From Corynebacterium sp. p3-SID1241 (GTDB taxonomy: Bacteria > Actinomycetota > Actinomycetes > Mycobacteriales > Mycobacteriaceae): a stretch of 64,000 nt of DNA. The notes under the pieces are model-generated. The model was given only the letters and a program-made list of their open reading frames with translations. It was not told the origin of the DNA and ran no database searches. The position numbers and the translations under genes are program-made. Location: positions 62,001 to 126,000 of the forward strand of contig JALXWS010000003.1 in NCBI GenBank assembly GCA_025144025.1, read 5' to 3'. Of the stretch, positions 39,193-47,101 are shown piece by piece (the stretch's first letter is position 1; each line of letters starts with the position of its first letter).

Positions 39193-39809
39193 ACGCAAAG
39201 CAGGAAATCCTAAGCCGCATCCGCTCCGCCCAGAAGCAGGCTGGTCTCCCCGACCACGTTGATGCCCCGCGCGACTACCAGCACGAAGGCACCCTGAACG
39301 CAGACGAATTGCGCGATATGCTCATTGACCGACTCGAGGACTACAAGGCCGAGGTGCACGTCACCGAGGAAGGCGAGCTGAAGCAGACCATCGCCACGAT
39401 CCTCAAGGACCGCGAGTGCAACGACATCCGTTATGCCGAAGGCATGGATGCCACCCTCTTCGAGGGCTTCGACGCCAAGCCGGACGATAAGTCCGTCGAT
39501 CCGCGCACCCTGAACGAGACCGACGCTGTGGTTACTTATTCCCACGTCACCTCCGCCCAGACCGGCACCATCGTGCTCGAGTCTGATGAGCGCTGCGGCC
39601 GTCGCGCGCTCACCCTGGTTCCGGACCGCCACCTGTGCATCGTCCACCAGAATGAGATCGTCTACGGCATCCCCGAGGTCATTTCCCGTATGAACCCGGA
39701 GAAGCCGGCAACCTGGATCTCTGGCCCGTCCGCTACCTCTGATATCGAGCTCACTCGTGTCGAGGGCGTACACGGTCCGCGTGACCTCATCGTTGTCATC
39801 GTCAAGTAG
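39189..39809 (+). CDS. lutC: lactate utilization protein LutC (LUD domain)
   Basis: A 206-residue LUD-domain protein with a GTG start at 39189 that overlaps the lutB TGA. The central part has ETDAVVTYSHVTSAQTGTI and the C-terminus DLIVVIVK. It is the third subunit of the LutABC lactate oxidation system. A GC-rich segment with partial dyad symmetry follows the stop but lacks a T tract, so I do not call it a terminator. Confidence 0.92.
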   Translation: MNAKQEILSRIRSAQKQAGLPDHVDAPRDYQHEGTLNADELRDMLIDRLEDYKAEVHVTEEGELKQTIATILKDRECNDIRYAEGMDATLFEGFDAKPDDKSVDPRTLNETDAVVTYSHVTSAQTGTIVLESDERCGRRALTLVPDRHLCIVHQNEIVYGIPEVISRMNPEKPATWISGPSATSDIELTRVEGVHGPRDLIVVIVK

Positions 39810-39934
39810 TACTGCGTAGCCCCTCTCCCGGCCCGGCCGGTGAGGGCACCCACCTATTGTGAATATGATGCCAAGGGCATCAAAAAAGCATAGGCTAGGT
39901 CTACCAATTATTTTTTATCCTGGAGACCTAACCT

Positions 39935-41521
39935 ATGCTTTCTTTTTCTTCTAAGCTTGCGGCCACGCTTGGTGCTGCCGCACTGACCATAGGCATCACT
40001 GCACCGATTGCCACGGCCGCGCCTGCACCTGCACCACAGGCAGCCAAGCCCGCCATTTCCTGGGAAGACTGCCCAGAGCAGGTGGACATCGACACTGCCG
40101 AATGCGGACGCATTGAAGTCCCCACGTACTACGACAACCCACAGGCCGGCACCATTAGCGTTGGCTTCGTGCGCGTTCCCGCCGCCAACCCCGGCGCTCG
40201 CCGTGGCGCGCTGTTTACTAACCCCGGTGGACCAAGCGGCGATGCTTATGGATGGGCCGGCAATAGCACCATTCCGTGGCCACAGGCCGTGCGCGACGAA
40301 TGGGACACCATCGGCGTACAGCCACGCGGCCTGCCAGGCTCCACCCCAGTCAAGTGCGATGCTCCGGCTGCTAGTGACCCACTCCGAGATAGCCTGCAAG
40401 TAGGAAAACTCACTCGCGATGCCTGCGAGAAGAACACCCCGGGCTATACCAATTCTTTAACCACCGCCAATACCTTGGAAGATTGGGAGATGGTTCGCCG
40501 CGCCTTGGGCGAGGACAGGATTGATATCGCCGGTACTTCTTATGGCACCTACCTCGGTTCCGCTTATGCCACCAAATATCCGGAGCACACCGGCAAGGTC
40601 TTGTTGGATTCCGGTATGAGCCCCAAGCTGGCGTGGAATGGCATCTTTGCTTCGCAACAACGCGGCTATGAAAAGGCACTGCACGAACTCTTCGGGTTCA
40701 TCGCCAAAAATGATGCCAAGTACCACCTCGGCACCACCCCGCTGCAGGTCTATGAAAAGTGGTCTCAAAAGGTAGCTCGTGAGGCAGGTGTACGCCCTAC
40801 CGTTTTGCCACCGAACGCCAAGATTGGTGACCTACCTCCAGGACTCGAGTTTGCCGGCCAGCCTGGTGCGGACATCATGACCGCCACCGGCCCATTGCGC
40901 GTGCAGGCGGAGTTCCTCAGCCAGAAGATTCACAACCCCAACGCCGTGCAGGCAGCCTCCCCGTTACTGAACATGACGCGCCTCCTTGTTGTACCGACCC
41001 CTTCGCAATGGGATGCCTTTGCCAAGCACCTCAACGGTAGCGAACCTATGGATGCGGAGCAGGCCGATCCGGACGCCTTGCAGAAACAACAGGAGTCCCT
41101 CGCGCAAGCAATAAATATGCAAAACCTCATCGTTTGCAATGAAAACACCGTGCCCGGAAATCCGCTGCTGTACCCGAGCTACCTATGGTCCAACTTCGTC
41201 ACCGCTGATCCCTTCACCCAAATCAACTCTCTCTACGGCTCCGGCGCGGGCTGTGGTGGCCGTGCACCGGTCACGGGCCAGGCGCCTCTCGACGGTTCCA
41301 AGCTCGCCACCAAACCCCTCCAAATTCAGGCTACGGGCGACCCACAAACGCCGTACCAATACCACACCAGCCTCTCGAAGCCGATGCAGTCGCGAGTGGT
41401 CACCGTCCACGGCCCCGGCCATGCCCACTTTGCGTCCCAGAATAAGGTCGTTGATGACATTGGCGTGCACTACCTGCGCACCGGCGAAGTCACTACTGCC
41501 GACGCCCCCGGGTTGATTTAG
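39935..41521 (+). CDS. secreted alpha/beta-hydrolase, tripeptidyl aminopeptidase-like
   Basis: A 528-residue secreted enzyme. The Sec signal peptide (about residues 1-28) ends in ATAAPAPAP, and an Ala/Pro-rich linker follows. The alpha/beta-hydrolase core has LFTNPGGPSGDAYGWAG (oxyanion region), GTSYGTYLGSAYA with the nucleophile Ser (about residue 203), DPQTPYQY with the likely Asp, and VHGPGHAHF with the His. This is the layout of the Streptomyces tripeptidyl aminopeptidase family, which trims peptides outside the cell. The usual DPRG before the nucleophile reads QPRG here. The tRNA gene follows. Confidence 0.87.
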   Translation: MLSFSSKLAATLGAAALTIGITAPIATAAPAPAPQAAKPAISWEDCPEQVDIDTAECGRIEVPTYYDNPQAGTISVGFVRVPAANPGARRGALFTNPGGPSGDAYGWAGNSTIPWPQAVRDEWDTIGVQPRGLPGSTPVKCDAPAASDPLRDSLQVGKLTRDACEKNTPGYTNSLTTANTLEDWEMVRRALGEDRIDIAGTSYGTYLGSAYATKYPEHTGKVLLDSGMSPKLAWNGIFASQQRGYEKALHELFGFIAKNDAKYHLGTTPLQVYEKWSQKVAREAGVRPTVLPPNAKIGDLPPGLEFAGQPGADIMTATGPLRVQAEFLSQKIHNPNAVQAASPLLNMTRLLVVPTPSQWDAFAKHLNGSEPMDAEQADPDALQKQQESLAQAINMQNLIVCNENTVPGNPLLYPSYLWSNFVTADPFTQINSLYGSGAGCGGRAPVTGQAPLDGSKLATKPLQIQATGDPQTPYQYHTSLSKPMQSRVVTVHGPGHAHFASQNKVVDDIGVHYLRTGEVTTADAPGLI

Positions 41522-41574
41522 TCCCCCGCTAACCCATGCGCTAAAATCACATCGTTGGGAATTTTCCCAGCGAT

Positions 41575-41648
41575 GTCTCCGTAGCTCAGCGGATTAGAGC
41601 ATCGGTTTCCGGTACCGAAGGTCGCAGGTTCGATCCCTGTCGGGGACA
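41575..41648 (+). tRNA. tRNA-Arg (anticodon CCG)
   Basis: The cloverleaf is complete. The acceptor stem is GTCTCCG with CGGGGAC, the D arm contains TAGCTCAGCGGATTAGAGCA, the anticodon stem is TCGGT/ACCGA with the loop TTCCGGT (anticodon CCG), and the T arm contains GGTTCGATCC. A CCA end is not encoded. It lies at the left edge of the accessory island and is a plausible integration site. Confidence 0.95.
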
Positions 41649-41730
41649 CGGTTAGAAGTGGGGTTTCACGAAACTGTTCCAATCTTTTCACGAAACCTCC
41701 TGCCGGCCGAAGGAAAACGGCCGCGAACAC

Positions 41731-41769
41731 AAAAATGACCCGCTCCGTTCGTTCGGAGGGGTCATTTTT
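41731..41769. terminator. bidirectional hairpin terminator after tRNA-Arg
   Basis: The arms AAAAATGACC (41731-41740) and GGTCATTTTT (41760-41769) enclose a second CTCCG/CGGAG stem. A T tract is present in both directions. It can end tRNA-Arg on the plus strand and cadD on the minus strand. Confidence 0.88.
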
Positions 41770-41990
41770 CTTTGTCTGAACGCCGTTCCTGCTCGGGTTA
41801 TAGCGCGGATTGTTTATGAGCGCGGACCGAGCCGCGGAAGAGTTTCCGTACTCATCTGGTGGCGCGGTTTTTGCAGCGCTTCATAGCGGTCTTGTTGCTG
41901 TGATCACGCAGGACTGGCTGCGGGTAGTTGTTGGGGTCTGAACAGAGAGGGGTGCGCCCAGTCGAGGCCGTTTGGAACACTGCTGCTCCG
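41770..41990. other. gene-free stretch downstream of cadD
   Basis: No gene is supported between the terminator and the cadD stop. On the minus strand a short open stretch (about 30 codons, ending TGA near 41857) reads like the tail of a protein (NNYPQPVLRDHSNKTAMK), which hints at a gene remnant. I could not identify it. Confidence 0.3.
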
Positions 41991-42593
41991 TCAGAGCCCG
42001 AAGGCTCCGCCACTGACGAGGATCACGATGCCGAGGCCGATGAGAACGATGGGAAAGAGGATACCCTCCCAGCGTTCGAGCACTTCCGCGATCGGGGGGC
42101 GGGTGGCGACGAACTTTGCCAGGGCCACCAAGACCGCAACGAGCGCGAGGAAGATAACGCAGTAGGCGACTACCGCGAGAGGTTCCACGCTGAGGAATAC
42201 AGGGGTGTAGACACCGATGTTGTCGCCGCCATTGGCAAACGTGACGCCTGCGACTGTCCAAACGCCGACCTTCTTGCCGGCAACCTTGGCCTCGTCGTCA
42301 TCGTCGTTATCGTCTCCGCGCCAGGCCTGCCATGCGGCCCAGAGGCCGATGCCCAGAGGGATGAGACCAAAGTATGGAATAGCTGCCGGGGGCAGAAATG
42401 CTCCGGCGCCGATGGTCACAAGGATCGCGGCGACGAGGATGCCGGCAAAACCGAGGTACTGGCCGGCCAAAATACGGGCGGTGGTTCCGCTCTGGCCTGC
42501 CCCTCGCGCGAAGAAGAGGGAGAGCACGATGATGTCGTCGATGTTGGTAGTTGCGAACAGGCCTATCGCCTGCAAGACCGTGGTGAGGATCAT
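41991..42593 (-). CDS. cadD: CadD-family cadmium resistance transporter
   Basis: A 200-residue membrane protein with about five to six transmembrane segments. Family sequence includes FATTNIDDIIVLSLFFARG (about residues 13-31), VTFANGGDNIGVYTPVF (about 117-133) and the acidic loop GDDNDDDDE (about 93-101), a possible metal-binding site. CadD proteins export Cd2+. The cmtR stop and cadD start overlap by four bases (ATGA), so regulator and pump are co-translated and cmtR is first. Confidence 0.9.
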   Translation of the reverse strand: MILTTVLQAIGLFATTNIDDIIVLSLFFARGAGQSGTTARILAGQYLGFAGILVAAILVTIGAGAFLPPAAIPYFGLIPLGIGLWAAWQAWRGDDNDDDDEAKVAGKKVGVWTVAGVTFANGGDNIGVYTPVFLSVEPLAVVAYCVIFLALVAVLVALAKFVATRPPIAEVLERWEGILFPIVLIGLGIVILVSGGAFGL

Positions 42594-42949
42594 GCGCCCT
42601 CCCCAGCTACGTCGCATCCGGGAAGCGAGCAGGCGGAATCCATGCACGGGGCGTCTTCGTCTACTGCCAGGGTGGCATCGACCAGTGTCGTCAGCGCCTG
42701 CGCCAGGTGGGGATCGGCAATCTCGTATCGTGTCCGACGACCCTCGGGCTCGGAGACGACGATCCCGCAATCGCGCAGGCATGCCAGGTGGTTGGACACA
42801 TTCGGGCGTGTCAGGTCCAAAGCTCGAGCCAGTTCCGCCGGGTAAGCGGGATGGTCGAGCAGGGTCAAGATGATCCGCGATCGAGTGGGATCGGCCAGTG
42901 CACGACCCAGGCGGTTCATCACGTCGAGACGTGAAGCAATAGTCAGCAT
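42590..42949 (-). CDS. cmtR: CmtR-type Cd(II)/Pb(II)-sensing ArsR-family repressor
   Basis: A 119-residue winged-helix repressor that starts MLTIASRLDVMNRLGRAL. The DNA-binding helix is DLTRPNVSNHLACLRDCG. The Cys pair in ACLRDCG (residues 57 and 61) plus Cys102 in DEDAPC match the three Cys ligands of mycobacterial CmtR. The C-terminal tail has two more Cys (DSACSLPGCD). The start ATG at 42947-42949 was chosen over a longer upstream frame because it matches the CmtR N-terminus. It represses the cadD operon until Cd or Pb binds, by homology. Confidence 0.92.
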   Translation of the reverse strand: MLTIASRLDVMNRLGRALADPTRSRIILTLLDHPAYPAELARALDLTRPNVSNHLACLRDCGIVVSEPEGRRTRYEIADPHLAQALTTLVDATLAVDEDAPCMDSACSLPGCDVAGEGA

Positions 42950-42951
42950 GG

Positions 42952-42977
42952 ACTGAACTATACAGCGAGCACTGAAC
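42952..42977 (-). promoter_or_regulatory. cmtR-cadD promoter with paired ACTGAAC repeats
   Basis: ACTGAAC occurs at 42952-42958 and 42971-42977, 19 bases apart, directly upstream of the cmtR start. On the minus strand a TATAGT lies between them as a likely -10. The repeats are candidate CmtR contact sites. Confidence 0.45.
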
Positions 42978-43129
42978 ATGTTAAGTCCGATGTAGCGGCG
43001 TGTGCTGCTCAGAAAACAGTGGAAGTGGCAGAGATTCCGGCAAAGTTGCGAAACAGCGTCGCCAGCTCGAGATCCAAGTTGTGCGCGAGCCTGGCGTAGT
43101 TGGCGAGGTCTGTTTTCAGGCGCGAAGAA

Positions 43130-44077
43130 GAGACTCGAACGACCGAAACTCGATGATGTCGTCGTCTTGAACCGGGAAGGCTCAAACAAACTTATCGACC
43201 TCACCCGCAGCCTCGCCTCGATTCCCGTTACCGGCGAGAAAACCTCCAGGGTTGACGATGACGTCCTCAACCGCATCATCGCCGACCAAAGCGAACTTCA
43301 GCGGCTGTACAAGCGAGACCCTAAGGCGCTCCAGGTACTCGTAGAAACCGAGACCTCGGCCGCCGAGATCAAAGAACTGAAGAACCGTCGCGACGTCGTT
43401 AACACTATGCAATCGTGGCTCGACGACCACGAAGCGTTTGCCGAAGCGAAAAACGCGGCGGGTGGCGCTGAGAAGGCGTGGTAGAACCTTCTCGAAGCCA
43501 ACCCATGGGCCCTCGGCGTTGGTCTCGGAGGTAGACTCTACACCACTTGGGACGAGAGAAATCTTGAGCAAACAGTTCGCGGAGCAAACCTGCACGCTTC
43601 CGGGAAACGCGCCGACGCCTTCTTAGTGTCCAACGGCCTGCTGCGTTCAGTGGCGCTGGCAGAGATTAAACACCCGGACACGCCTTTGCTGACATGGGAC
43701 CAATACCGCAGTGATGTTTACGGGATCAGCCGCGATTTCTTCGGCGCAGTAGCCCAGGCCAAGAAACGGTTCTAGTCGCCAAAGAGAGCCACGCTAGCTG
43801 GATTGCCGAGAGGAACACCGAGGGAGGCAGCACTGGCGACGGTGCGAATTTGGTCGAGCCACGCTCGTTTTTGGTGATCGGCTCCATGAGCGACTTGTGT
43901 AGCTCGCAAGGAAACCGGATTGACGCGAAGTTCCGTAGCTTTGAAAGTTTCCGCTCGAACCTTAGGTCACCGGAGGTGCTTACCTTTGACGAACTTGTCG
44001 AGCGGACGCGGTGGAATGTGGAGCTTGCTGAGAAGCGAGAAGGCACGGATGCGGAGGTTCCTAACTTTGAGTTCTAA
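43130..44077 (+). pseudogene. Shedu (SduA, DUF4263) anti-phage nuclease, broken
   Basis: Three conserved blocks of a Shedu protein are present, but the frame is broken. The first part runs to 43481 (NREGSNKLIDLTRSLASIPV, then a helical linker). A TAG at 43482-43484 sits just before NLLEANPWALGVGLGG, where a Gln or similar codon is expected. The nuclease follows: KRADAF (Asp at 43614), VALAEIKHPDTPLL (E-x-K at 43662-43670) and GAVAQ, a PD-(D/E)xK core. Near 43757-43760 a one-base loss moves the frame to ETVLVAKESHASW and then PRSFLVIGS, SFESFRSNLRSPEVLTFDEL and RTRWNVEL, ending at 44077. The N-terminus is missing too. Shedu cuts DNA to block phage; this copy cannot be made as one protein. Confidence 0.82.
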
Positions 44078-44226
44078 GACGAAGTTCCTGCTCGCGGCAT
44101 TTGTTTGACTACTGTCGTGTAGCCGCGGATCTGATATAACTGGTCAGGGGGTTTCGTGAAAGCCCCGAAGCCTTGATTCATCACCTTCTTGACGCATAGA
44201 GATATTCTGAACGCAAATTTTTCGCG

Positions 44227-44583
44227 CTAGCCAAACGCGCGAAGATAGCGAACGGCCCCCCGCGGGGCCTCGTGTCCAATAGGCAGGACAGTAAAATACT
44301 CAGCCGGCGTGCCAGTAAAATACGCCCCTGGTATCTGCTTAGAGCCGAAGCGGCAGTAATAATCCGGCTCCCCTAAAACAACGGTGCCAGCAGCACCCGC
44401 CTGCTTTAACTGGTTCAGAGCGGCTTTGATGAGCGCACTGCCGATTCCATTTCCCTGCTGATCCGGCGAGACTGATACGGGGCCAAGGCCGAACCACCCT
44501 TCCGTAGAATCAAACGTAACTGGGGACGCTGCGATATGATCTACGCGGTGGTCGCCTTTATGCTCACCGAAACGAGGCTTCAC
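44227..44583 (-). pseudogene. GNAT N-acetyltransferase, 5'-truncated
   Basis: 118 residues of a GNAT enzyme (YhbS-like) are open. The acetyl-CoA-binding core is LGPVSVSPDQQGNGIGSALI (about residues 32-51), followed by VVLGEPDYYCRFGSK. Full-length relatives are about 165-170 residues, so the N-terminal 50 or so are missing. Upstream on the same strand a short stretch (VATLSLVA, near 44610-44635) resembles the lost beta strand, with unrelated sequence and a stop between. The gene is probably inactive. Low-cost decay in this island fits. Confidence 0.68.
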
Positions 44584-44751
44584 CCGGGTAACAGATACAC
44601 CACGCTAAAGGGCGCAACCAGGGAAAGCGTTGCAACGACTCTTAGAACTCAAGATGTGCACCAGATGCACAGCCCTTAAAGTACGGCTGCGGCAATGATG
44701 GAAACAATTGCTGCTCCAGTAAAGAAAGGAATAGACGTTATAATTTTACGC

Positions 44752-44970
44752 CTATTCCTGATTGAAAGATTTCCAACGTCGGTAGAGCGCGTTGAATAGT
44801 CTCGCTGCAGAAAAGAACACGATAAAAAGAAAAACCGAAGACAAGCAGAAGATTAAAATCGCTTCCACCAGGGTTCCCTGCTCACTCTGGAGCGATATAA
44901 TTGTGACCGCGATAGCTCCTAAGAGAGACGCGGTGACTACTTGCCAAAGAGGCCAAGCCCCATTTTTCAT
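44752..44970 (-). CDS. small two-helix membrane protein paired with the glycine-zipper protein
   Basis: A 72-residue protein with two transmembrane helices (about residues 9-27 and 34-58) and a basic C-terminus (RRWKSFNQE). The start lies 18 bases after the stop of the secreted glycine-zipper gene, so the two form an operon. I do not recognise a family. Size, topology and pairing recall immunity proteins of bacteriocin operons, but there is no direct evidence. Confidence 0.55.
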   Translation of the reverse strand: MKNGAWPLWQVVTASLLGAIAVTIISLQSEQGTLVEAILIFCLSSVFLFIVFFSAARLFNALYRRWKSFNQE

Positions 44971-44988
44971 AAGTGTCCTACTCAGCTC

Positions 44989-45612
44989 TTAAGTAATCTG
45001 ATACCACCTAATCATAAGCGCTAATACGGCATTACGAATGGGGACCTTTGCAGCGTTTGCGACAGGACGAAGCAACGGAGGGACTGCCCCTGTGATGCAG
45101 CCACCAATTAGCGCATCAACACGGGCTTCGGCTTCTAGTCTGTGACCATGCCTTATTTTACTAACCAGCTCGCTTGCAGCCGCTCCTCCAAGAGCCCCTA
45201 CGACGCAGCCACCAATTGCAGCAATGAACGGCAGAATAGCGGCTGGAACCGCACGGACAGAAACCTCTTCCGAATCAGAATGTTGCTTCTGGATTGCTTC
45301 AACTTCACGAAGCGAAGGCATTATCTCAGCTTGAGCTTCCGGATCGCTTGGAAAAAGTGCCGCAGCTACGCCTTCCGGAGTAGATTCTTTCGAGGCATTG
45401 TCGAGAGCTTCATAAAACTCCGGTGGAAACCCTTCCACCCTTTCACTATAGATTGGGGCAGATTCTGAAATACTGTCAGCACTTGCAGCGGGAACTATGG
45501 ACAAAGTAGACGTTGGAAGAACGGTTGACATCAGGAAAGCAACCATTTTTCTTCTGGCAGAACGAGTAGTTTTCTCCTCACTTTGCGAATTCAAGACGTA
45601 ACTGCGGGGCAC
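44989..45612 (-). CDS. secreted glycine-zipper protein, unknown function
   Basis: A 207-residue protein with a likely Sec signal (basic SARRK near 18-22, hydrophobic MVAFLMSTVLPTSTLSIV, then AASA). An acidic stretch (about 45-120) follows. The C-terminal third is hydrophobic with Gly/Ala zippers and two Cys: AAIGGCVVGALGGAAAS and DALIGGCITGAVPPLL. I assign no function. The shape, leader plus acidic spacer plus glycine-rich membrane-active end, resembles precursor peptides of some bacteriocins. The annotated start is GTG at 45610-45612; the ATG at 45544-45546 is an equally good start and would give a more typical signal peptide. A small membrane protein follows in the operon. Confidence 0.55.
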   Translation of the reverse strand: MPRSYVLNSQSEEKTTRSARRKMVAFLMSTVLPTSTLSIVPAASADSISESAPIYSERVEGFPPEFYEALDNASKESTPEGVAAALFPSDPEAQAEIMPSLREVEAIQKQHSDSEEVSVRAVPAAILPFIAAIGGCVVGALGGAAASELVSKIRHGHRLEAEARVDALIGGCITGAVPPLLRPVANAAKVPIRNAVLALMIRWYQIT

Positions 45613-46123
45613 AATAAGTCTTTCGGTATTGAGACGCCTGTCATAGTTGAAATAACTTTGACGTCAACTGTCTTGTTTTCATGAGACAATCGGAAAGAAA
45701 TATCACCTAGATGCTTTATCTCCTTCCAATACCGAAACCACCCGAGTTCCAACAATCGCTCTAGCCATGTACACAAAATCGGAACGAAAGTGACCACCTT
45801 TTCGGGGGCAACCTATCACTGGTTTTCTGGGGAATATGGCCAGGAAAAATCGGGAATACCCCGCGCACACGGCGGATTCAATGTCGGACTCGTGGCCGGC
45901 TTGCACAGCTTGCCGGGAGGTGTGTCTGATACTGTCGGCGTATGTCTACCTTCCTGGACAGCGCGGTTTTCCGTCTCGCGGACCGGGTCGAGCTACGAAA
46001 CGGGTGCCTGATCGTGGCAGTGACTTTCCAGTTCAGCGTGGTGGCGTGAAACATTTCGGATGAGGCCGTAGAACACCGGTAGCAAGGGTGTGGGGTTGGA
46101 GCTGGTGAAGGAGTTTTCCGACC
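45613..46123. other. about 510 bases without a supported gene
   Basis: No gene is supported. A 68-codon frame on the minus strand upstream of the glycine-zipper gene has no recognisable features. Near 45942 a plus-strand stretch of 35 codons begins MSTFLDSAVFRLADRV and looks like the N-terminus of a lost gene. An orphan plus-strand terminator follows at 46124. Confidence 0.4.
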
Positions 46124-46167
46124 CCGCTGCCCAGCAGGATTTTCTGGTGGGCAGCGGTTTATTTTTC
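46124..46167 (+). terminator. strong Rho-independent terminator without an upstream gene
   Basis: A perfect 10-bp stem (CCGCTGCCCA at 46124-46133 and TGGGCAGCGG at 46148-46157) is followed by TTTATTTTTC. No intact plus-strand gene precedes it, so it probably served a gene that has been deleted from the island edge. Confidence 0.88.
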
Positions 46168-46206
46168 TCCGGTCAGCTAGGTCTTCCTTAGCTGGACACG
46201 AGCCTT

Positions 46207-47004
46207 CTATCGCCACTCTGGATTGTCGGTATCCACCCCTTGCGCCTTAGCAGCATGCTCAATGGCGTCCGCCAACCATTGCGCCAACCCCTCTTGCTGC
46301 GTCTCATAGTGGGCACGGAAGCGTTCATCAGCCACGTAGCCGCGCGAGATTAAGAAGTGCTTTGCCGGCGAGACGGGAAAGAAGGCGCTTAATGCTTCGC
46401 GGTGCTTTTCGACGATCCCCTGCGCCTCCTCCGAATCCGGTGTCTTACCGCTCGCTACAGCTTCGGCAAGTTCTTTTTCCACCTCAGCCACGCCGGCTTG
46501 AGCATCGCTCCAGTTCTTCTCCGACCAACCGGCAGTGCGCTGCTGATACACAGCCCAATCCTCGCTCGATCCGTAGGCCTCCTCGGCTTCTTGTTGATGC
46601 GCCGCGAAGTTGGCATCGCCGACAATCTGTCCGATTTCTTCGGTGGTGAGCTTTCGGTTATTCATTGCATCCTCCATCAAGGTGTCAATTGCTACCAGCA
46701 TGTCAGTAAGGCTGTCGCGCTGCGCGAGCAGGCTTTCTCTTTGCCTCCGCAAATGTTCTAAATCGGAGGCACCGCCATCTAGCAGCTGTTTAATATCGGT
46801 CAATTTCATACCGGTAGCGCGGTAGATCAGAATCTTCTGCACCCGGGCACAGTCTTCCTCGGTATACAGCCGGTAATTGGACCAGCTGCGCCACGTAGGA
46901 GACAGCAAGCCTTGCGCCTCCCAGTGATGCAGAGTCCGCACCGTAATGCGGAAGAGCGCTGCTACCTCGCCAACGGTATAAAGAACTTCATCGATGTCGT
47001 CCAT
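46207..47004 (-). CDS. TipAL-type MerR-family regulator
   Basis: A 265-residue regulator. The N-terminal MerR winged helix (about residues 7-75) has YTVGEVAALFRITVRTLHHW and YRLYTEEDCARVQKI. A coiled-coil dimer helix follows (about 76-110). The C-terminal TipAS-like domain (about 120-255) has QRTAGWSEKNWSDAQAG and FFPVSPAKHFLISRGYVADERF. TipAS domains bind thiopeptide and other bulky ligands, which fits multidrug sensing. The gene is divergent from an ABC exporter operon. The promoter with its MerR-type operator lies just upstream of its ATG. Confidence 0.93.
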   Translation of the reverse strand: MDDIDEVLYTVGEVAALFRITVRTLHHWEAQGLLSPTWRSWSNYRLYTEEDCARVQKILIYRATGMKLTDIKQLLDGGASDLEHLRRQRESLLAQRDSLTDMLVAIDTLMEDAMNNRKLTTEEIGQIVGDANFAAHQQEAEEAYGSSEDWAVYQQRTAGWSEKNWSDAQAGVAEVEKELAEAVASGKTPDSEEAQGIVEKHREALSAFFPVSPAKHFLISRGYVADERFRAHYETQQEGLAQWLADAIEHAAKAQGVDTDNPEWR

Positions 47005-47010
47005 GATTTC

Positions 47011-47041
47011 ATTGTCGCGCCTTACGCTGCGTCAGGGTCAA
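47011..47041 (-). promoter_or_regulatory. MerR-type promoter/operator with 19-bp spacer
   Basis: On the minus strand -35 TTGACC (47036-47041) and -10 GACAAT (47011-47016) are 19 bases apart, the over-long spacer that MerR proteins twist into use. An imperfect dyad, CCTTACGC at 47020-47027 and GCGTCAGG at 47029-47036, sits in the spacer. The regulator probably controls its own gene through it. Confidence 0.8.
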
Positions 47042-47072
47042 GCCCAGAAAAATTTGCAGAATCTCTTGCCAG

Positions 47073-47094
47073 AGTGTTGGGTTTATGCAACACT
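47073..47094. promoter_or_regulatory. inverted repeat ahead of the ABC exporter operon
   Basis: A perfect 7-bp dyad (AGTGTTG at 47073-47079 and CAACACT at 47088-47094, eight-base spacer) ends seven bases before the ATG of the membrane gene. It may be an operator or may mask the start. Confidence 0.45.
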
Positions 47095-47101
47095 TGGGTG
47101 T

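Larger units (their letters stand above)
41686..44162. mobile_element. cadmium-resistance/Shedu island bounded by 17-bp inverted repeats
   Basis: TTTCACGAAACCTCCTG at 41686-41702 recurs inverted at 44146-44162 with one mismatch (16 of 17). A further partial copy, TTCACGAAAC, lies at 41665-41674. The repeats enclose about 2.4 kb with cadD, cmtR and a broken Shedu gene, directly after a tRNA gene. No transposase or integrase is seen inside, and no target duplication is visible outside. It looks like a decayed or non-autonomous element. Confidence 0.5.

Noticed and set aside
38164..39198. 344-codon minus-strand frame across lutB
   Set aside because: Antisense to lutB, which carries both ferredoxin motifs.
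39826..39850. GC-rich dyad after lutC as terminator
   Set aside because: The arms pair imperfectly and no T tract follows.
43482..43484. TAG as a recoded (pyrrolysine-like) codon in the Shedu gene
   Set aside because: A downstream frameshift and a missing N-terminus make gene decay the simpler reading.
45591..45797. 68-codon minus-strand frame upstream of the glycine-zipper gene
   Set aside because: GTG start without a good ribosome-binding site, overlaps the following gene, no recognisable motif; treated as non-coding.
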